Shown here: positions 34,234-46,124 of the stretch, in pieces
How positions within the stretch are numbered: position 1 is the first letter of the stretch
Layout of the letters: every line of letters starts with the position of its first letter
Source: Cladobotryum mycophilum
Taxonomy: Eukaryota > Ascomycota > Sordariomycetes > Hypocreales > Hypocreaceae
Reading direction: 5' to 3'
DNA: 64,000 nucleotides
Assembly (NCBI GenBank): GCA_036429605.1
Contig: JAVFKD010000015.1
Location: 2,503,421 to 2,567,420 of the forward strand
Notes under the pieces: model-generated
What the model was told of the DNA's origin: nothing
Databases searched by the model: none
Seen by the model: only the letters and a program-made list of their open reading frames with translations
Made by a program: the position numbers and the translations under genes

Positions 34234-35991
34234 TCATTGAGAACTGGTTTGATCTTGCAGTCCGGACGCCCCACTGGCAATACCAGGCTGCTGCTGTTCA
34301 GGTAGAGCGGCTGGGACCGCGGCTGGAGCGATGCCTTTTGGTTGCGCGAAGTTGAAGTTCGGTGGCATGATGGTCAGGTTGGAAGTCTGGTCTGGGATGA
34401 ACATTGGCATGCCTTGGGGTATTGAGGCAGGGTTGATGGGCAGAGTGCTCATGGCTTGTAATGGAGGAACAACCAGACCAATGGCATTAGCCGTGCCGCC
34501 CAGAGATAACAAACTAGAGCCGAGGTTTCCTTCCGGATGAAGAGGGTACAAAGGCGCCTCCATGGTATTCCCGTCAAAGATGAGCATATTTTGTATGGGC
34601 TGCTGCGTCTGGCCCAGCACATTGATGACATCCTGCGCCAGCTGACCACCCAGAATGGCCGTCACGGGAGCAATCTCACTGCCTAGGTTCTGCAAAAAGG
34701 TGCGCAGGAACTCCGGCTTAAGAGTCTCGCTGGGCAAACTAAGCGCCTTATGCTTCTGTGTGGCAATCTGGGTGAACAACTTAAGATCGTCCCGATTAGC
34801 CGGCATGCGGCCGCCCTCAATCTGCATAAACTCCCACAGAGCACGGAGGCACGAGAGCGCCGGCGAGACGCTCCTCAGGCGGCGCTTGGACCTGGTAAAC
34901 TCTTCGGGGAGGACGGCGACGTCGCTGGCGAGGAACCAGGTGGAATAGAGCTCACGTTTGGTGACGTATTCGATGATTTTGGAGCCTTCCTTCTTAGTTT
35001 TGACGTCGACGACGGAGCGGGTTCGGGTCTCTTGCTTGAGTTCCGTAGCGACATTGCCGAGATCACGCTTAATAACATAGTCATGCTCGATGAGGTCGCT
35101 GAAGATGAAGCCGTAGAAGCCATGAACACCAGCAGCATAAAATGCCTTGCCGTTGATACGCGTCGCCGTGTTGATCAGGTTGAACGAGTCCGGGTCAAGA
35201 TCTGTCGCAATGACAATGTCAAAGCCCGCAAAGTAACTGGGCCCCTTGGCTTTGACGCCCTCCGGATCGACGTGAATCTGCACACGCGGGTTGAGCTTGC
35301 GCAGGCCGGTGCTGGCGGCCTCGGCGCGGTTTTGGCCAACGGGGTCATCTACCTCGGCGAGGAGGAACTGGGCGCCCTGGTCCGATTCCGTGACGATGGC
35401 GCTGTCGAGAATAGTGAGTGAGCCGATGCCGGCGAGGACGAGATTCTTTGCGATCTCGTTGGCCAGGCCGCGCATGGTGATGAGCAGAATGTTGGCGCTC
35501 TGTATCTTTGCTTGGGCTGCCATGCCCCAGAGACGGATTTGCCGATCATAGAGCGCAATCTCATCTAAATAGACTTGTGAGTTGAGATGAACAGATACTA
35601 AAGGGGAGGTAACTTTAAGGGGAGTGGTACCTGCTGTGATGGTCTTGTCCGCCGGAGGAGGGACGGTAGTGGGATTTACGTTAAACATGATGGGTAATGT
35701 GAGAGATGTTGCATCAGGCATGGTGGCGGTTAGGGATGGATCTGGGATGAAGGATTGGCCGGGTAGCATCATACCCGCGGGCATCGTGCTCGGGTCAATA
35801 TTGGGGATGAGGCCTTGGCTGAGGCCAGGCACGCTGCCGTTGGGATCCATGAGCGGGACTGTATCGGCGCCGCCTGCGCCCTGATCTGGTTGTTCCATCT
35901 GTGTGTTTTCTTCTTCTTCTTCTTCTTCTTCTTCTTCTTCTTCTTCTCTTTGCATGTGGTGATTGCGCTTCTTTTGTGAGTCGCGATGCAC
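34234..35991 (-). CDS. aos1: SUMO-activating enzyme E1 subunit AOS1, with long Pro/Met-rich extensions
   Basis: Non-catalytic half of the SUMO E1 (partner UBA2), which adenylates SUMO in the nucleus. The ThiF/E1 fold opens with DEIALYDRQIRLWGMAAQAK (about residue 121), then ANILLITMRGLANEIAKNLVLAGIG, and has the C-terminal E1 half EIAPVTAILGGQLAQDVINV. A stop-free 66-nt intron lies at 35565-35630. Splicing replaces an odd 22-residue insert with A|DEIALYDRQ, exactly the family sequence, and gives about 563 aa. This is longer than usual for AOS1: about 120 extra N-terminal and 110 C-terminal residues are Pro/Met/Asn-rich (SVPGLSQGLIPNIDPSTMPA; INPASIPQGMPMFIPDQTS). Start uncertain: the first ATG (35991) puts a GAA microsatellite into the protein as poly-Glu; the later ATG in MEQPDQGAGG (35898) would leave it in the 5' UTR. 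Confidence 0.85.
   Translation of the reverse strand: MHRDSQKKRNHHMQREEEEEEEEEEEEENTQMEQPDQGAGGADTVPLMDPNGSVPGLSQGLIPNIDPSTMPAGMMLPGQSFIPDPSLTATMPDATSLTLPIMFNVNPTTVPPPADKTITAGTTPLKVTSPLVSVHLNSQVYLDEIALYDRQIRLWGMAAQAKIQSANILLITMRGLANEIAKNLVLAGIGSLTILDSAIVTESDQGAQFLLAEVDDPVGQNRAEAASTGLRKLNPRVQIHVDPEGVKAKGPSYFAGFDIVIATDLDPDSFNLINTATRINGKAFYAAGVHGFYGFIFSDLIEHDYVIKRDLGNVATELKQETRTRSVVDVKTKKEGSKIIEYVTKRELYSTWFLASDVAVLPEEFTRSKRRLRSVSPALSCLRALWEFMQIEGGRMPANRDDLKLFTQIATQKHKALSLPSETLKPEFLRTFLQNLGSEIAPVTAILGGQLAQDVINVLGQTQQPIQNMLIFDGNTMEAPLYPLHPEGNLGSSLLSLGGTANAIGLVVPPLQAMSTLPINPASIPQGMPMFIPDQTSNLTIMPPNFNFAQPKGIAPAAVPAALPEQQQPGIASGASGLQDQTSSQ
35565..35630 (-). other. Stop-free in-frame intron in AOS1
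   Basis: 66 nt (minus-strand GTACCA...TTTAG), a multiple of three with no stop, so it is silently translatable. Removal restores the conserved ADEIALYDRQ junction. Confidence 0.8.
35908..35947. repeat. (TTC)n / (GAA)n trinucleotide repeat at the AOS1 5' end
   Basis: About 13 units. On the minus strand it encodes 13 Glu if translation begins at 35991; otherwise it lies in the 5' UTR. Confidence 0.9.
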
Positions 35992-38336
35992 TGTGATGGG
36001 AGGATCTGAGCTTTGGATGAAGATGCGATGGAAGACGAGGCTGGTGCGGGCTCAGAGATTGCAGATTGTTGTTGGTGGGAGTAAACAATGGGGGCGGCCA
36101 GGTTGGTGAAAAAGTGCCATCAGCCGCGGTAGTGATGCTGCTTCAAACGATGCATTCACACAAGATGTAGTGTCAACCAATGATGACGGGTTTGATGCAG
36201 AATAAATTCTGATGGCGTGTTTTGGTAGGTTGTCAAGAAATGAATGGGGTGAATGTAGCCTCGCCTTTGCAGCCCTGTTCCTGTTCCTGTTATGACGTTG
36301 GAGGCGCCAACAAGGCTTCAGGACCTAAAAAGGAGTTTTTGTCGCGATGCGTTAGGGAGCTACCCAAACCTACAGGTGTCACAGGGCTATTGGAGGGGTA
36401 ACGCTTATCTACCTAGGTACTTTCTAGTGGCACGTCGTCCCTTTTATAGGGTGGGTGGTCAGAACTTGAACTTTTTAAGTCAGGGTTAGGGTGAATCATG
36501 GCCGAGACTCAACATGTTTAAGTAAAAATAAGTTTGCATATAAAGGATACTCTTGGAAAATATGTTTGACTCTATAAAAACTCTGCTCTACTACTTTCCT
36601 CCACTGCTCATAAGGTTCTGTGGATTATTCCAAGCAGTAGAGGCGTTGGTGGGAAAAGAGCGTATAAAAGACAGCTGGAGGGTATAATGGCAGGGAACCA
36701 TCACTGATATGCATTGCATTCCTCTATAATAAGTAGGAATGGCGGACGGACATCATCCCTGAGGCATTTCGGAATTATTTCTGAGATGCAGACTTGCCTG
36801 TTTCTCAAATAGCCGGATGCCCTATTCAGTAACTTGTCTAACATTGGCAAGATTGGATGTGATCCATCATGATGCGATGGAACGATGAGTTACAGTACAT
36901 GCACATACCGCATACGGTTACAGCGAGCACGCTGAACGAACATTCATCCGACATTCAAGCACGAGAGTGAGGATGATGCAGCCAATAGGAAGCTGACCTA
37001 CCTGTTCCGGGTCCTCGTGGGAATGTACATACATACATACATGGAGGTTATTGCATGAGAAGACCGTCTCTTCTGACGAGGGGGTCAGCTGGCTTGTTGC
37101 GTTGCATTCGTGGATATCCAACCTGCATGGTGTGCTTTTGAGTGGAGATGAATGATTTCGCACAGCAGTGCGGAGAGCATGGAGTTCAGCGGCTACAGAG
37201 AAGAGTAGCAGTGCAGCGCAGTGCAGTACAGTACAGTGCAATGGAAGCCCGGCGACCGTCCCCCAGACCGCTATGGATTAACGCTACGGGGTAGGTAGGG
37301 AGTAGATACTATGGAGCCCTTTAGTGCATAGCCCGTATCCATCCACCCATTGTGAGTATGGATGACTTGCGATTGATTGACGGACAGGACAGTCCAGTGG
37401 AGGCGAGCGACCCCGACCCCGCATTGGCTAGATAAATGATCAGTGACTTCCATAGCACAACATGATAACGCTGCCATGTTCCAACTTGGAAGCTGCACAC
37501 AACTTTGGTTCTACATGTCTCTCGAATCAGGTCAACCTACTACCTACCAATACCTACGAATACCTACCTTTGTGCAGCGTGAAACTCAACCTTAGCATTT
37601 TGCTCTGCTGCCATAGGTATGTTCGATATTGATTGACTTGGGCACCTACGGCATCGCCGCTGCAGGCGTCGGAAGCCACCCACTGGTACGTGCTGTGTGA
37701 CTGACTCTTTGTCAGATCTTCAGTGTGCCCTTCGTGTGTGTGTGAGTGTGGCTCTGGATTATCTTCGGCACTGGCAGTGGCACTGGCAGCTGAAACGCTG
37801 AGACCCAGCCTGATTGATCCTCGACCAAGCAAACATCATCGAGGGATTGACTAATATTCTATTCTGGAACATCGAGTTTATTTCATCCCCTAGTCTACTC
37901 GACATCTTCACACTCAATCACTTTCCTCTTCTTATTCTTTTCATACTTTGATATAGCGGCTACGGTCTTGAAATAGACCCTGGCGTCTTTACCTACCTAG
38001 CTTATCGATTTCGCCAAGTAATTACGCCACTACGAGGTCACTTGAACACTATCAGTTTCCCTACCTACCTAGGTACTAGAGTCAAGCTCTCAGCCTCTGT
38101 CCTTGGTGCGCCCTGTCTTGCCATCATCGAATTCCTTTCAGCCTTTCCTCGCCATTCTTCCCCTTAGCTTCAACCATCGATAAAGAATCGCTCATATCAC
38201 CTTTACGCTACACCAATCGATACTAGCCAGTGCAACTCCTACGTCGACCGGAGCAACTGACCACGGACCAATCGATCGAGTAAGCAAGCAACGCTCGTCT
38301 TATCGAGGGCGACGTCACAGGGCCGTCCAGCCGATC
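35992..38336. other. Divergent spacer AOS1 / 38-kb gene
   Basis: About 2.3 kb with no supported gene. It contains TACATACATAC repeats near 37026-37041, GCAGTGCAGTACAGTACAGTG near 37213-37238 and several CTACCTACC patches near 37533-37568 and 38060-38075. Confidence 0.6.
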
Positions 38337-39999
38337 ATGTCCTCGAGACCAGGGAACGGTCCCAATTTCCACCGTCAGCGCTCCCAAGATTCGGAATACG
38401 ATGACACTCCCCAATCTCCGGCAGTGATATTGCCTTCTTTACGAACATTGAACTCCCCTCGAGATCGTGACGGGTCCCGGACTCTACCACCGCCAACTCC
38501 TTACCATCGCTACTGGGCCACCATAGCTCGACGGGTTCATCGTACTCAACGTCTACGAAGTTTCGAAGAAATGCCTCCGGCTTTCGCTGATGATTCAATG
38601 GACCAAACGTGGCACTCTTCGCCACGGCGTACCGGCCGCACGCGCGATTCTGCCGAGGTCCGTCCCCCGTCCGATTTTGAAGATTTGGATCGATCGCTCG
38701 ACGAAGCAAACACCCATCTCCGGGCTTTGCTCGACCTAACGACGCATACACACTTAACTACGCCGCCTCTTCCTTATACTACGCCCACATTACCGCCGAT
38801 TCTTCGTCCTCACGATTACCCAGACGATAACCGCAGGAACAAGCGTCGAAAGCTGGAATCAGATCGGCCTAGCAATGGTTTCAAAGGCTTCCGATATGGC
38901 AAATATGGTCAAGTTGAAGTAGGAGAATTAAAAATGGAAATTGTAAGCTGTGACGGGGGGATATACTCTGGCGAATCTCAAGTACCAGTATCATATGCTG
39001 CAGAGAACATCCTAAAGAACGATCTTTCCGTCTATTGCACCAAGGGAAACCGATGCAATATCATTCTGAGACACCAAGGCAGTACAGTCTTCACTTTGCA
39101 AGAACTGGTTATCAAGGCACCGGCTTCGACGAACTACTCGCATCCGTATGTTACACACACGTCACTCGTTGGGTCCATGGGTCACGGCTAACCACAGCAT
39201 GCAGTGTGCGGGAAGGAATGGTTTTTATAGCCATGGACCAAGATGACATGTTCAACCGGACAGCACAGTATTATATCCAATATGCCCAAACACAACGAAA
39301 CCGGGGGTCGTGGTATGGGGGAGGGATGACTCGCTTGACCGTCACATTATTTCCATTCGACATCACGATGACGGCACAACAACCACCAGGGCCAGGAGGT
39401 CATATCTTTATCGGGCTGATGAAGACGATGACAGTCGTGTTCCACAGATGCCCGAGGAGTTTGCTGTCAACCTACCGGATTTCCGCATCACAACCGAATG
39501 TAGTGACGACGAGGATGATGACGAATATGGATCGCGACCCTTCCGCGAACCGCCACCAAACATTGGTTCTCTCCCCTTTGAGAATCAAGACTCGGACTCG
39601 GACGATCTCCGAAACCCATTTGGTTCTGAGGACCAGGCGGATGATCTACTTCTGCACCACAGCCGACGTCAAATCATTCAAGAAGCTCGGCGGGAGCGAG
39701 AACGCGACAGTGCAGGCAACGTCTCGCTTGAAGAGGCTCTGGATGCACACATCAACGCCACACAAGAGGCCCTTCGAGCTGTAGGCGGTGGTGAGTTATT
39801 GACCCCCCACGCGCGTTTCTTCATTGAGAAGAGGAAGAGCAAATGCACCATCAGATTCGACCCACCTGTATCAGGCCGCTTTATTTTACTCAAGATGTGG
39901 AGTTCTCAGCACGAATCAGGAAGCAACATTGATATTCAGTCGGTTACAGCTCGGGGCTTTGCGGGACCTCGATATTTCCCCGCAGTGGAATTGCGATGA
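38337..39999 (+). CDS. Conserved-looking filamentous-fungal protein, unknown function, with an apparent -1 frameshift
   Basis: Exons 38337-39145 and 39205-39999; the 59-nt intron has donor GTATGT, branch GGCTAAC and CAG acceptor. About 534 aa. The N-terminal 190 residues are disordered (Ser/Pro/Arg-rich) with an NLS-like cluster NRRNKRRKLES. A middle folded segment has beta-rich sequence (YGQVEVGELKMEIVSCDGG, CNIILRHQGSTVFTLQELVI, VFIAMDQDDMFNRTAQYYIQY). An acidic linker (TECSDDEDDDEYGS) follows. The C-terminal segment (FFIEKRKSKCTIRFDPPVSG, FILLKMWSS, SNIDIQSVTARGFAG) carries on the beta pattern, so the two parts may form one beta-sandwich interrupted by the linker. The frame changes at the G5 run 39303-39307; a sixth G would keep it open, and no GT..AG pair explains it. 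Function not recognised; nuclear location is inferred from the basic cluster. Confidence 0.7.
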
Positions 40000-42900
40000 G
40001 AAAGGCAGCGAAAAAGTGAGTGAGTTCATTGAACCCTGCTGTAGTTTTGCGGGGACACTTGGAGTACATGATAAATGATAAATAAGTATGTATATGGATG
40101 TGCATGGGCATGGGCATGGGCATGGGGAATGGGATATATGGGCTTTGTTTGCTTCGGTTTGTACGATTGTGTCTCAAAATGAGCGCCATCTTGGTGAGTA
40201 ATAGAGATGGATAGGGGAAACAGCCTGGAGTTGGCGGATCTGATGGCACTTGGTTTTCCTTGTTCAGTTTTTCGGGTTCTCAGGGGCGAGGTACAGTATA
40301 TACATCTATGTTTAATGGTGTTACGACATGTTTCACATTCCGGCCTGGGACGAGTGAAGAGTGATTCGGCATCCGCGATGAAGATGCCAAGTTTCCCCTT
40401 TTCTATACTGGCAGCCTACTTGCGGATGAAGCCCTTTGTAACGCGAGAAAGAAGGAGGTTTCAATGCCAAGAAGAGTGTAAGATTAAGATGTTTATAGAC
40501 TCTGGCTATTGGATGAAACCTAGATACCACTCTTGGTTACGGTTCATGTAGGTGTGAAAGTCAAGGTTCAAGATATAAAATGGGGAGGCTGGCAGAGTTA
40601 CCCAGGTAGGTATGCGACAGTAGCTTCTAGACGTTGACGCCTTTAAAGCCTTGAGTTACAAATTCCCCCAAGTCATGCGTCGAATGAAAGGGGAGACGGT
40701 GAGTCGAACACGGAACTGATGAAATCGAGACATGCAGATTTTAAGTAGTAGTCTACCTAATGGAAGGGGAGGGGGTCCCATGGTGGAGAGAGTCAGGTGA
40801 GAAGAGGTTTTGTATGCGGTGTGATTCCGAGCAGCGGTTCCTGCGTATGAAACAGCTGAAATGGGGACGGACGTGATGTGACGTGCAAGGAATATATATG
40901 TATGTATGTATGAATATAATATGTATATGTATGTCTATGCACGGAGGCAATACGCACTGCTTGTTTTAGCTGGCTGCAGGAGAAATGCATGTTTACGTTG
41001 AGACAGTTTGCATTTTGTTGCCGAGCAATACTCCGTAGATATGTATTCAGTACAAGTGGGATTAGTAAAAGAAAAGGAAGAAAAAGAAAAAAGAAGAAAA
41101 AAAAGTGGACTATTTGAGGGAATAATATTTCGTAGTAAACAGCCTGGTAGGATCGCAGTGGACTTTGTTTGACGGGTTGATGATCCGTAAACCCCATCAT
41201 GTTGCTTGCTTGCTTGCTTGTTACTGAGGTGATGGGAAAATGGTTTGCTGACCCGAAGCATCCACAGTGAAGGGGTGATCCCAGCAACATGGGGCCCTCT
41301 GTACCTTACATACGGAGTACTAGATAAGCCCTACCTACTGGTAGGCGTTGAGCATCATGCATGAATTGACTCTTTTGCTGAATAAAGGACAAACAAAAGC
41401 AAAGCAAAGGAAGACGGAAAAAAAGTTTGCGCTACCTATGCGAGTTATATATCTCGGCGGGACGTTTCTGTGGCAGCTGCCGAAGCGATGCATCTATATC
41501 CATGGATGGTTTGCAGAGGTACTTGCACTGTCCATACCTTGGTACTGAAGAGAGAGGCTGTAAGGTTCTCCTAGTGGTCGTTTCTTGGGTAACAGTACCT
41601 GTGGATGGATGGGAGATGCAGTGAAACCTTCCGGCACATGCAAAGCCGACAGCCACGAATCTACGAATCTTAATGGATAAAGCCAATGAGACGACTACCA
41701 CTACTACTAGGTACCTCAGTAGGTAGAGAAATACTAGATACTAGGTACTAGGTACTAGTACTAAGGTTTGATGGGCAATCAAGGTGAAGAACCCGGAACC
41801 TTGCAAGTCTCGTGCCATGAGGCCATGAGGAGGAGGGGAGGAGCTTTTTCGGCCTCGGCCTGTCACCATCTTTGAGATACATTCATGGATACAGACTTGT
41901 AGATACCGCTACCAGGCAGGGCTTCCAAGGGCCTCCCCTAAGGCCCTTTGGTAAAACTTGGCCCCTCCTCCTCCCCAGCCACTCATGGATCTAGCCGTGG
42001 CAACCATTGATTGCATGATATTATTAGCAGGGGCCCTCACCTCACCTCACGCCTACGACAAGGTAATGAATAACACCAGAGGAATAGACGGAAACGAGGA
42101 AAATAAGTAAATATAGATGCAAGAGAAACAGACGGGAATATGTAAAGGTATCAAAATAAACAAAACAGACAGAAACGTCCGTCAGTGATTAAGAGACTGG
42201 ACGTGATCGCTATGAATCGACCCCTTGGCCCTGAAAGCTGCAGTGTAATGGGGGAGGGAGGACGGACCTTATGGGGCGGCGCTCTAGTGATGGTGTGTGT
42301 ATGTGTGTGGGTGTGGGTGTGGGAGGAAAGAGAGAGAGAAAGCTGAAGCGGCCCCTCCCCCTCCACTAGTACAGGTACTTGCTTGTAGGTAAGGAAGGAA
42401 GGATGGATGATCGAATCATGGATAAAGATGCACACATTCCATCAACACTGTGGTTGCAGACATCACTTTCTACTTGTAATATCATTGGCCCTGCTCTTCT
42501 TCTTGCATTGCTTTGCTTTGCTGCCCATCCTTTTTTTGTTGAGCACTACTAGCTAACAATAGGGAGGCTTGCTTGCTTTGCCTCCTTATTTATTTGCTTG
42601 TACTTTTTGACGTTGCACGTATACGCACACATACTTGGTGCATCATACATCATCAAACCAGCCTCTCTTTCTGCCTCCCTCCCTCTCTCGCTCGCATCCT
42701 TCTTGTGCATTCGCATTACCTCACCTCGCTTGAACATTCGTTCGCATCGTCCGCTGCGGTCCCTCCCCTCCTCTCCTTCAGCTGACTTACAACCCCTCCT
42801 CCGACTGCAAACGAGACAGCCTCGGCAAGACAGCGACGAGACGAGACGAGACGAGACAAGGCCTAGCTTTGTGTGTCTGAGAGAGAGAGAGAGATCGCCA

Positions 42901-43868
42901 CAGTCCAAATACCTATCTATCAAAGGGCAACTCTTGGCTATTCCTGCCAGTCTTTGAACTTTGGAAGAAGGAGAAAGGGAAAGAAAAACAACGGTTGGAA
43001 CAGGTGATGCCTACAAAAGCGTAGCAGCATTCCTACATCGACACGCATACCATTGCTGGGCGGGATCTAAGACAGAGTTCAACCCACGCGACGGGTAATA
43101 CGACATTGCCGACGTAACGGGAACGAAGAGAAAGCGTCTTTGGCTGCTTTCGAGCCCGTCAACTTTTTTCGGTACAACCGTCTTCGACGACCATCCACAG
43201 GCATTTTTCCCAAAAGGGGACTCCTTGCATAAACCCAACCGAGTTTTTTTTATGCCTGGCGAATAGTTTTCTCGGCTCCAAGGATTTTGTTGCACTCTCC
43301 TTACTCCGTATTGGAGAGTACAAGCTACGGGTCTCTGCAAGACTCCGCCGCTGCCGCCGCCGCAACCAGGTTTCGCGCTGTTGGTCTTGAAACGTCGGTG
43401 TCCAAGACTGCCTTGCTCAAAGCTTCGACAGCGCCAAGCAAGACACCGCGTACATACGCATACACACACATACTTGTACAGGACAGGTCCCAAATACATA
43501 CAAGTATCTTGTTCCCTTGTGTTATTATTTTTCGACTCTCAAAGGACAACCAACCCGTTGAGCTGGTTCAATTTTACGGCTCTTGCAAATGCATTTCCTC
43601 TTCTTCAAGACGCGTTCTTAGACGACGAAGCGATATTTTCTCTTGTTTACTTTGATCAAAGTCTTTCCCCCAAGCCTGGGCGAAACCGAACCCATCACCA
43701 GAGCACTTACGTACTACGACGTCCGGTACCTTTTTTCCTGTGGTAGCATCCGTCCGGCCAGTGCTGCCAGTACTACCAGACCCAGACCCAGACCAGGGGG
43801 CGCGCAGAAAGGGCTAATATCCCCGTTTATTACTGCAGTCCCACTCCACACCGCAAACCCAACGTGCA
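40000..43868. other. 3.9-kb spacer with many simple repeats
   Basis: No supported gene. It contains GGGCAT units (40102-40126), TATG repeats (about 40896-40933), GCTTG repeats near 41204-41220, overlapping GGTACTAG units (about 41730-41760), GTGTGG repeats near 42295-42322 and ACGAG units (42835-42858), plus three of the four TACTCCGTA 9-mers. The last kilobase likely includes the promoter/5' UTR of the gene at 43869. Frames at 43011-43499 (minus) and 43287-43746 (plus) translate largely to low-complexity sequence. Confidence 0.6.
42835..42858. repeat. GACGA/ACGAG tandem repeat
   Basis: About five 5-bp units, non-coding. Confidence 0.75.
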
Positions 43869-45435
43869 ATGGGAAGCTCGCCCACGAACCCCGGCCAGGG
43901 GTATACAGGCCAGACAGGAAATGATCAATCTCAGTTGGTACTAGATACTAGTACTACTCCAACTTCTTCATCCGTGTCTTTGACTTCTCTCTCCTTCGTC
44001 AGGCGACGACTTGGACTCTTTGGTATCCATACCAACACCGCCGCCGCCCCCTCCTCGCTTGACCACTACCAACCTCCCTCCTGCTGCCAACTTCGATCGG
44101 AAGGATGGCTTCTTCGGCTTAGGCTCTACATCCCCACCCAAACGCCAGTCACCTCTTCGACAGTCGCTTTCTCATATCGATTTTCCCGATTCATCGCAGG
44201 GGAGTCCCGTCATCGTCCACGTCCACAAGCCGCGCTTCACGACACGGCCCTCGAGAGTCAAACAAGAGGTCGCCGAGAAGAAGTCAGAGGGACGCTTCGA
44301 TAAGAGCAAACCCTCTGATCCTTCTACTACACAACAGCCTCTGAGGCCGACTGGTCACATACGACGCCGCTCTCTCTTTAGTCCTATCGAGTTTAGGCAT
44401 CCCTCCGCAGTATACGACACGCCCGTTGCCTGGCACAGTCCTTCGTCCCCAGACAAGCTCAGATTCTCTTCACCTTCTGGGAGCAGTCCATTTTCCTTCC
44501 TCAGTTCCAAAATGGCAGCCATCAAGAGCCTTGGTTCGACTCCGGTCTCGGTGCCGGCCAACGATGAGCTCATGAATCTCGACATTGAATCATCTCTCTT
44601 CCCCAAGGGCTCGCCGGCCGATGGAGAGACATTTTCTCCTGCAGCCTTTATGAATCTACAGATCACTGCCAGCGGCTTGCTCAAAAAGTTCCAAACCGCC
44701 TATCAGCACCAGGCCATCCTGATTCACGAGCTCAAGGCAGAGAAGGAGGCGCAGGATGACGAGAAGGCTGAGTCTGATGTGAGGACGCGGCATCTGAAGC
44801 TGCAGCTCGAGGACATGGCCAGAAAAGCATCCGAAACAGAAGCCGTTATGCAGGCCTTGATGGAGGAGCTCAATAAGGAAAAGCGGATGAGACTGGAGCA
44901 TCGAAAATCAATCATCCAATCCGAGGGCTCAATCAACGAAGACTTGTGCGTGGAAGAGGATCAACGAAGGCGGACTTGGAGGAGAAGTGGCGAGACTGCC
45001 AAGTCAGACTTTAGCTTTGAGACTGATGAGGACAGTATTGAGGAAGCAAGCCTTTTCTCACGCTCTCGCAGCCCGACCCTCGCGCCTTCAATCATATCAG
45101 AGCTCGGCCCTACAGAAGCCCCAGTGCCCCTCGTGCTATCTAAGCCGGTGATGCCACCACCACCCCGACCCATCCGAACATCTCAACCACAAATGACCAC
45201 CTTCCAGAAGCTCTTCAAGGGAATTTCCGGCGAGGGCGATGGTCGCGGATCTAATGGGTGCCGCAACTGTCAAGGCCAGGATGCTAGCATGGCATGGGAC
45301 ACAGTCAGCCTCTTGAGAGTCGAAAACAAGGGCCTGAAGCAGCGCGTTGGCGAACTCGAGGCAGTCGTCGAAGAAGTACTCGATGTTGTCAACGGCGTCG
45401 CGCGCGAGGCAGATGAGGCTGTGCACCACATCTAA
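43869..45435 (+). CDS. Fungal protein with coiled coils, unknown function
   Basis: Proposed exons 43869-43950 and 44003-45435 (504 aa); the 52-nt intron (GTACTA...TCAG) is the only phase-consistent choice I found, and the short first exon is less certain than the rest. The N-terminal 200 residues are Pro/Ser-rich and disordered. Near residue 215 a conserved-looking stretch begins (FSPAAFMNLQITASGLLKKF), leading into a long charged coiled coil (HELKAEKEAQDDEKAESDV to MEELNKEKRMRLEHRKSI). An acidic Ser-rich linker and a short CxxC (GCRNCQGQDAS) follow, then a terminal heptad helix (VENKGLKQRVGELEAVVEEV). The layout resembles cytoskeletal or scaffold adaptors of filamentous fungi; that is only an analogy. 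No named family is recognised. Confidence 0.7.
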
Positions 45436-46124
45436 GTCTAGTACATATACATACCGTGGTATAACTGGGATATATAAGCAAAAATGGCCGGCGTTGTTTG
45501 GACGCTTGTTCTAATCAGGGACATTTGCTGGCATTGGGCCATTATGAGATATTATTTTATGTCTTCTTTTTCTTTTGTTTTTCTAATGTTTGTATGGCTG
45601 AAAGCATATTGAGCCTGCATTAGCTGATGAGCTCGGTTTATGAGATTATCGAGTGTAAAGAATGAATTGAATGAACTCGTTTTTGTATCGAGATTTAATG
45701 TTGGAGGCTACTGTGAGGGATGTCGGCTTTGAACTATTCTTTTTTTGTTTTGTTTTTTTCAGCTCATCGTCATCGTGTCTTGTTTTTTCCACACTCGGAA
45801 TCGGGCATGTAGATTAACTGCTCACGTTGCTTCCTATATCTGTCTGACCCTTTTCTTTTTCGTTTGCCTTTGGTTTTCGCATAAGTTGTTGATTGAGTTT
45901 ATGTGATCTCCAAATAGGTCCTCAAGATGGGCTTGATAGTCGTAGGTAGGTAGGTAGTTTTTTTATTTTGTAAATTGAGTTTATTGCCTTGTCCTTTTTT
46001 TTCGTTGGACGTCGGACTCATTCCTTTTTTGCAGCGAGAAATATATGTACAACATTTCCACCTCCTCATTTGTTCTCCCCCTCTTCCCTCGGTCCCTCCC
46101 TGTCTGTCCGCCCTCGTCAATTCT
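45436..46124. other. Convergent spacer, coiled-coil gene / complex I subunit
   Basis: About 690 bp, T-rich, between two stop codons; 3' UTR-like. No coding signal is seen. Confidence 0.6.

Noticed and set aside
43011..43499. 162-codon minus-strand frame
   Set aside because: Opens with translated TGTGTA repeats (KYVCVCVC), then Gly- and Arg-rich sequence; lies in the likely 5' leader region of the 43869 gene.
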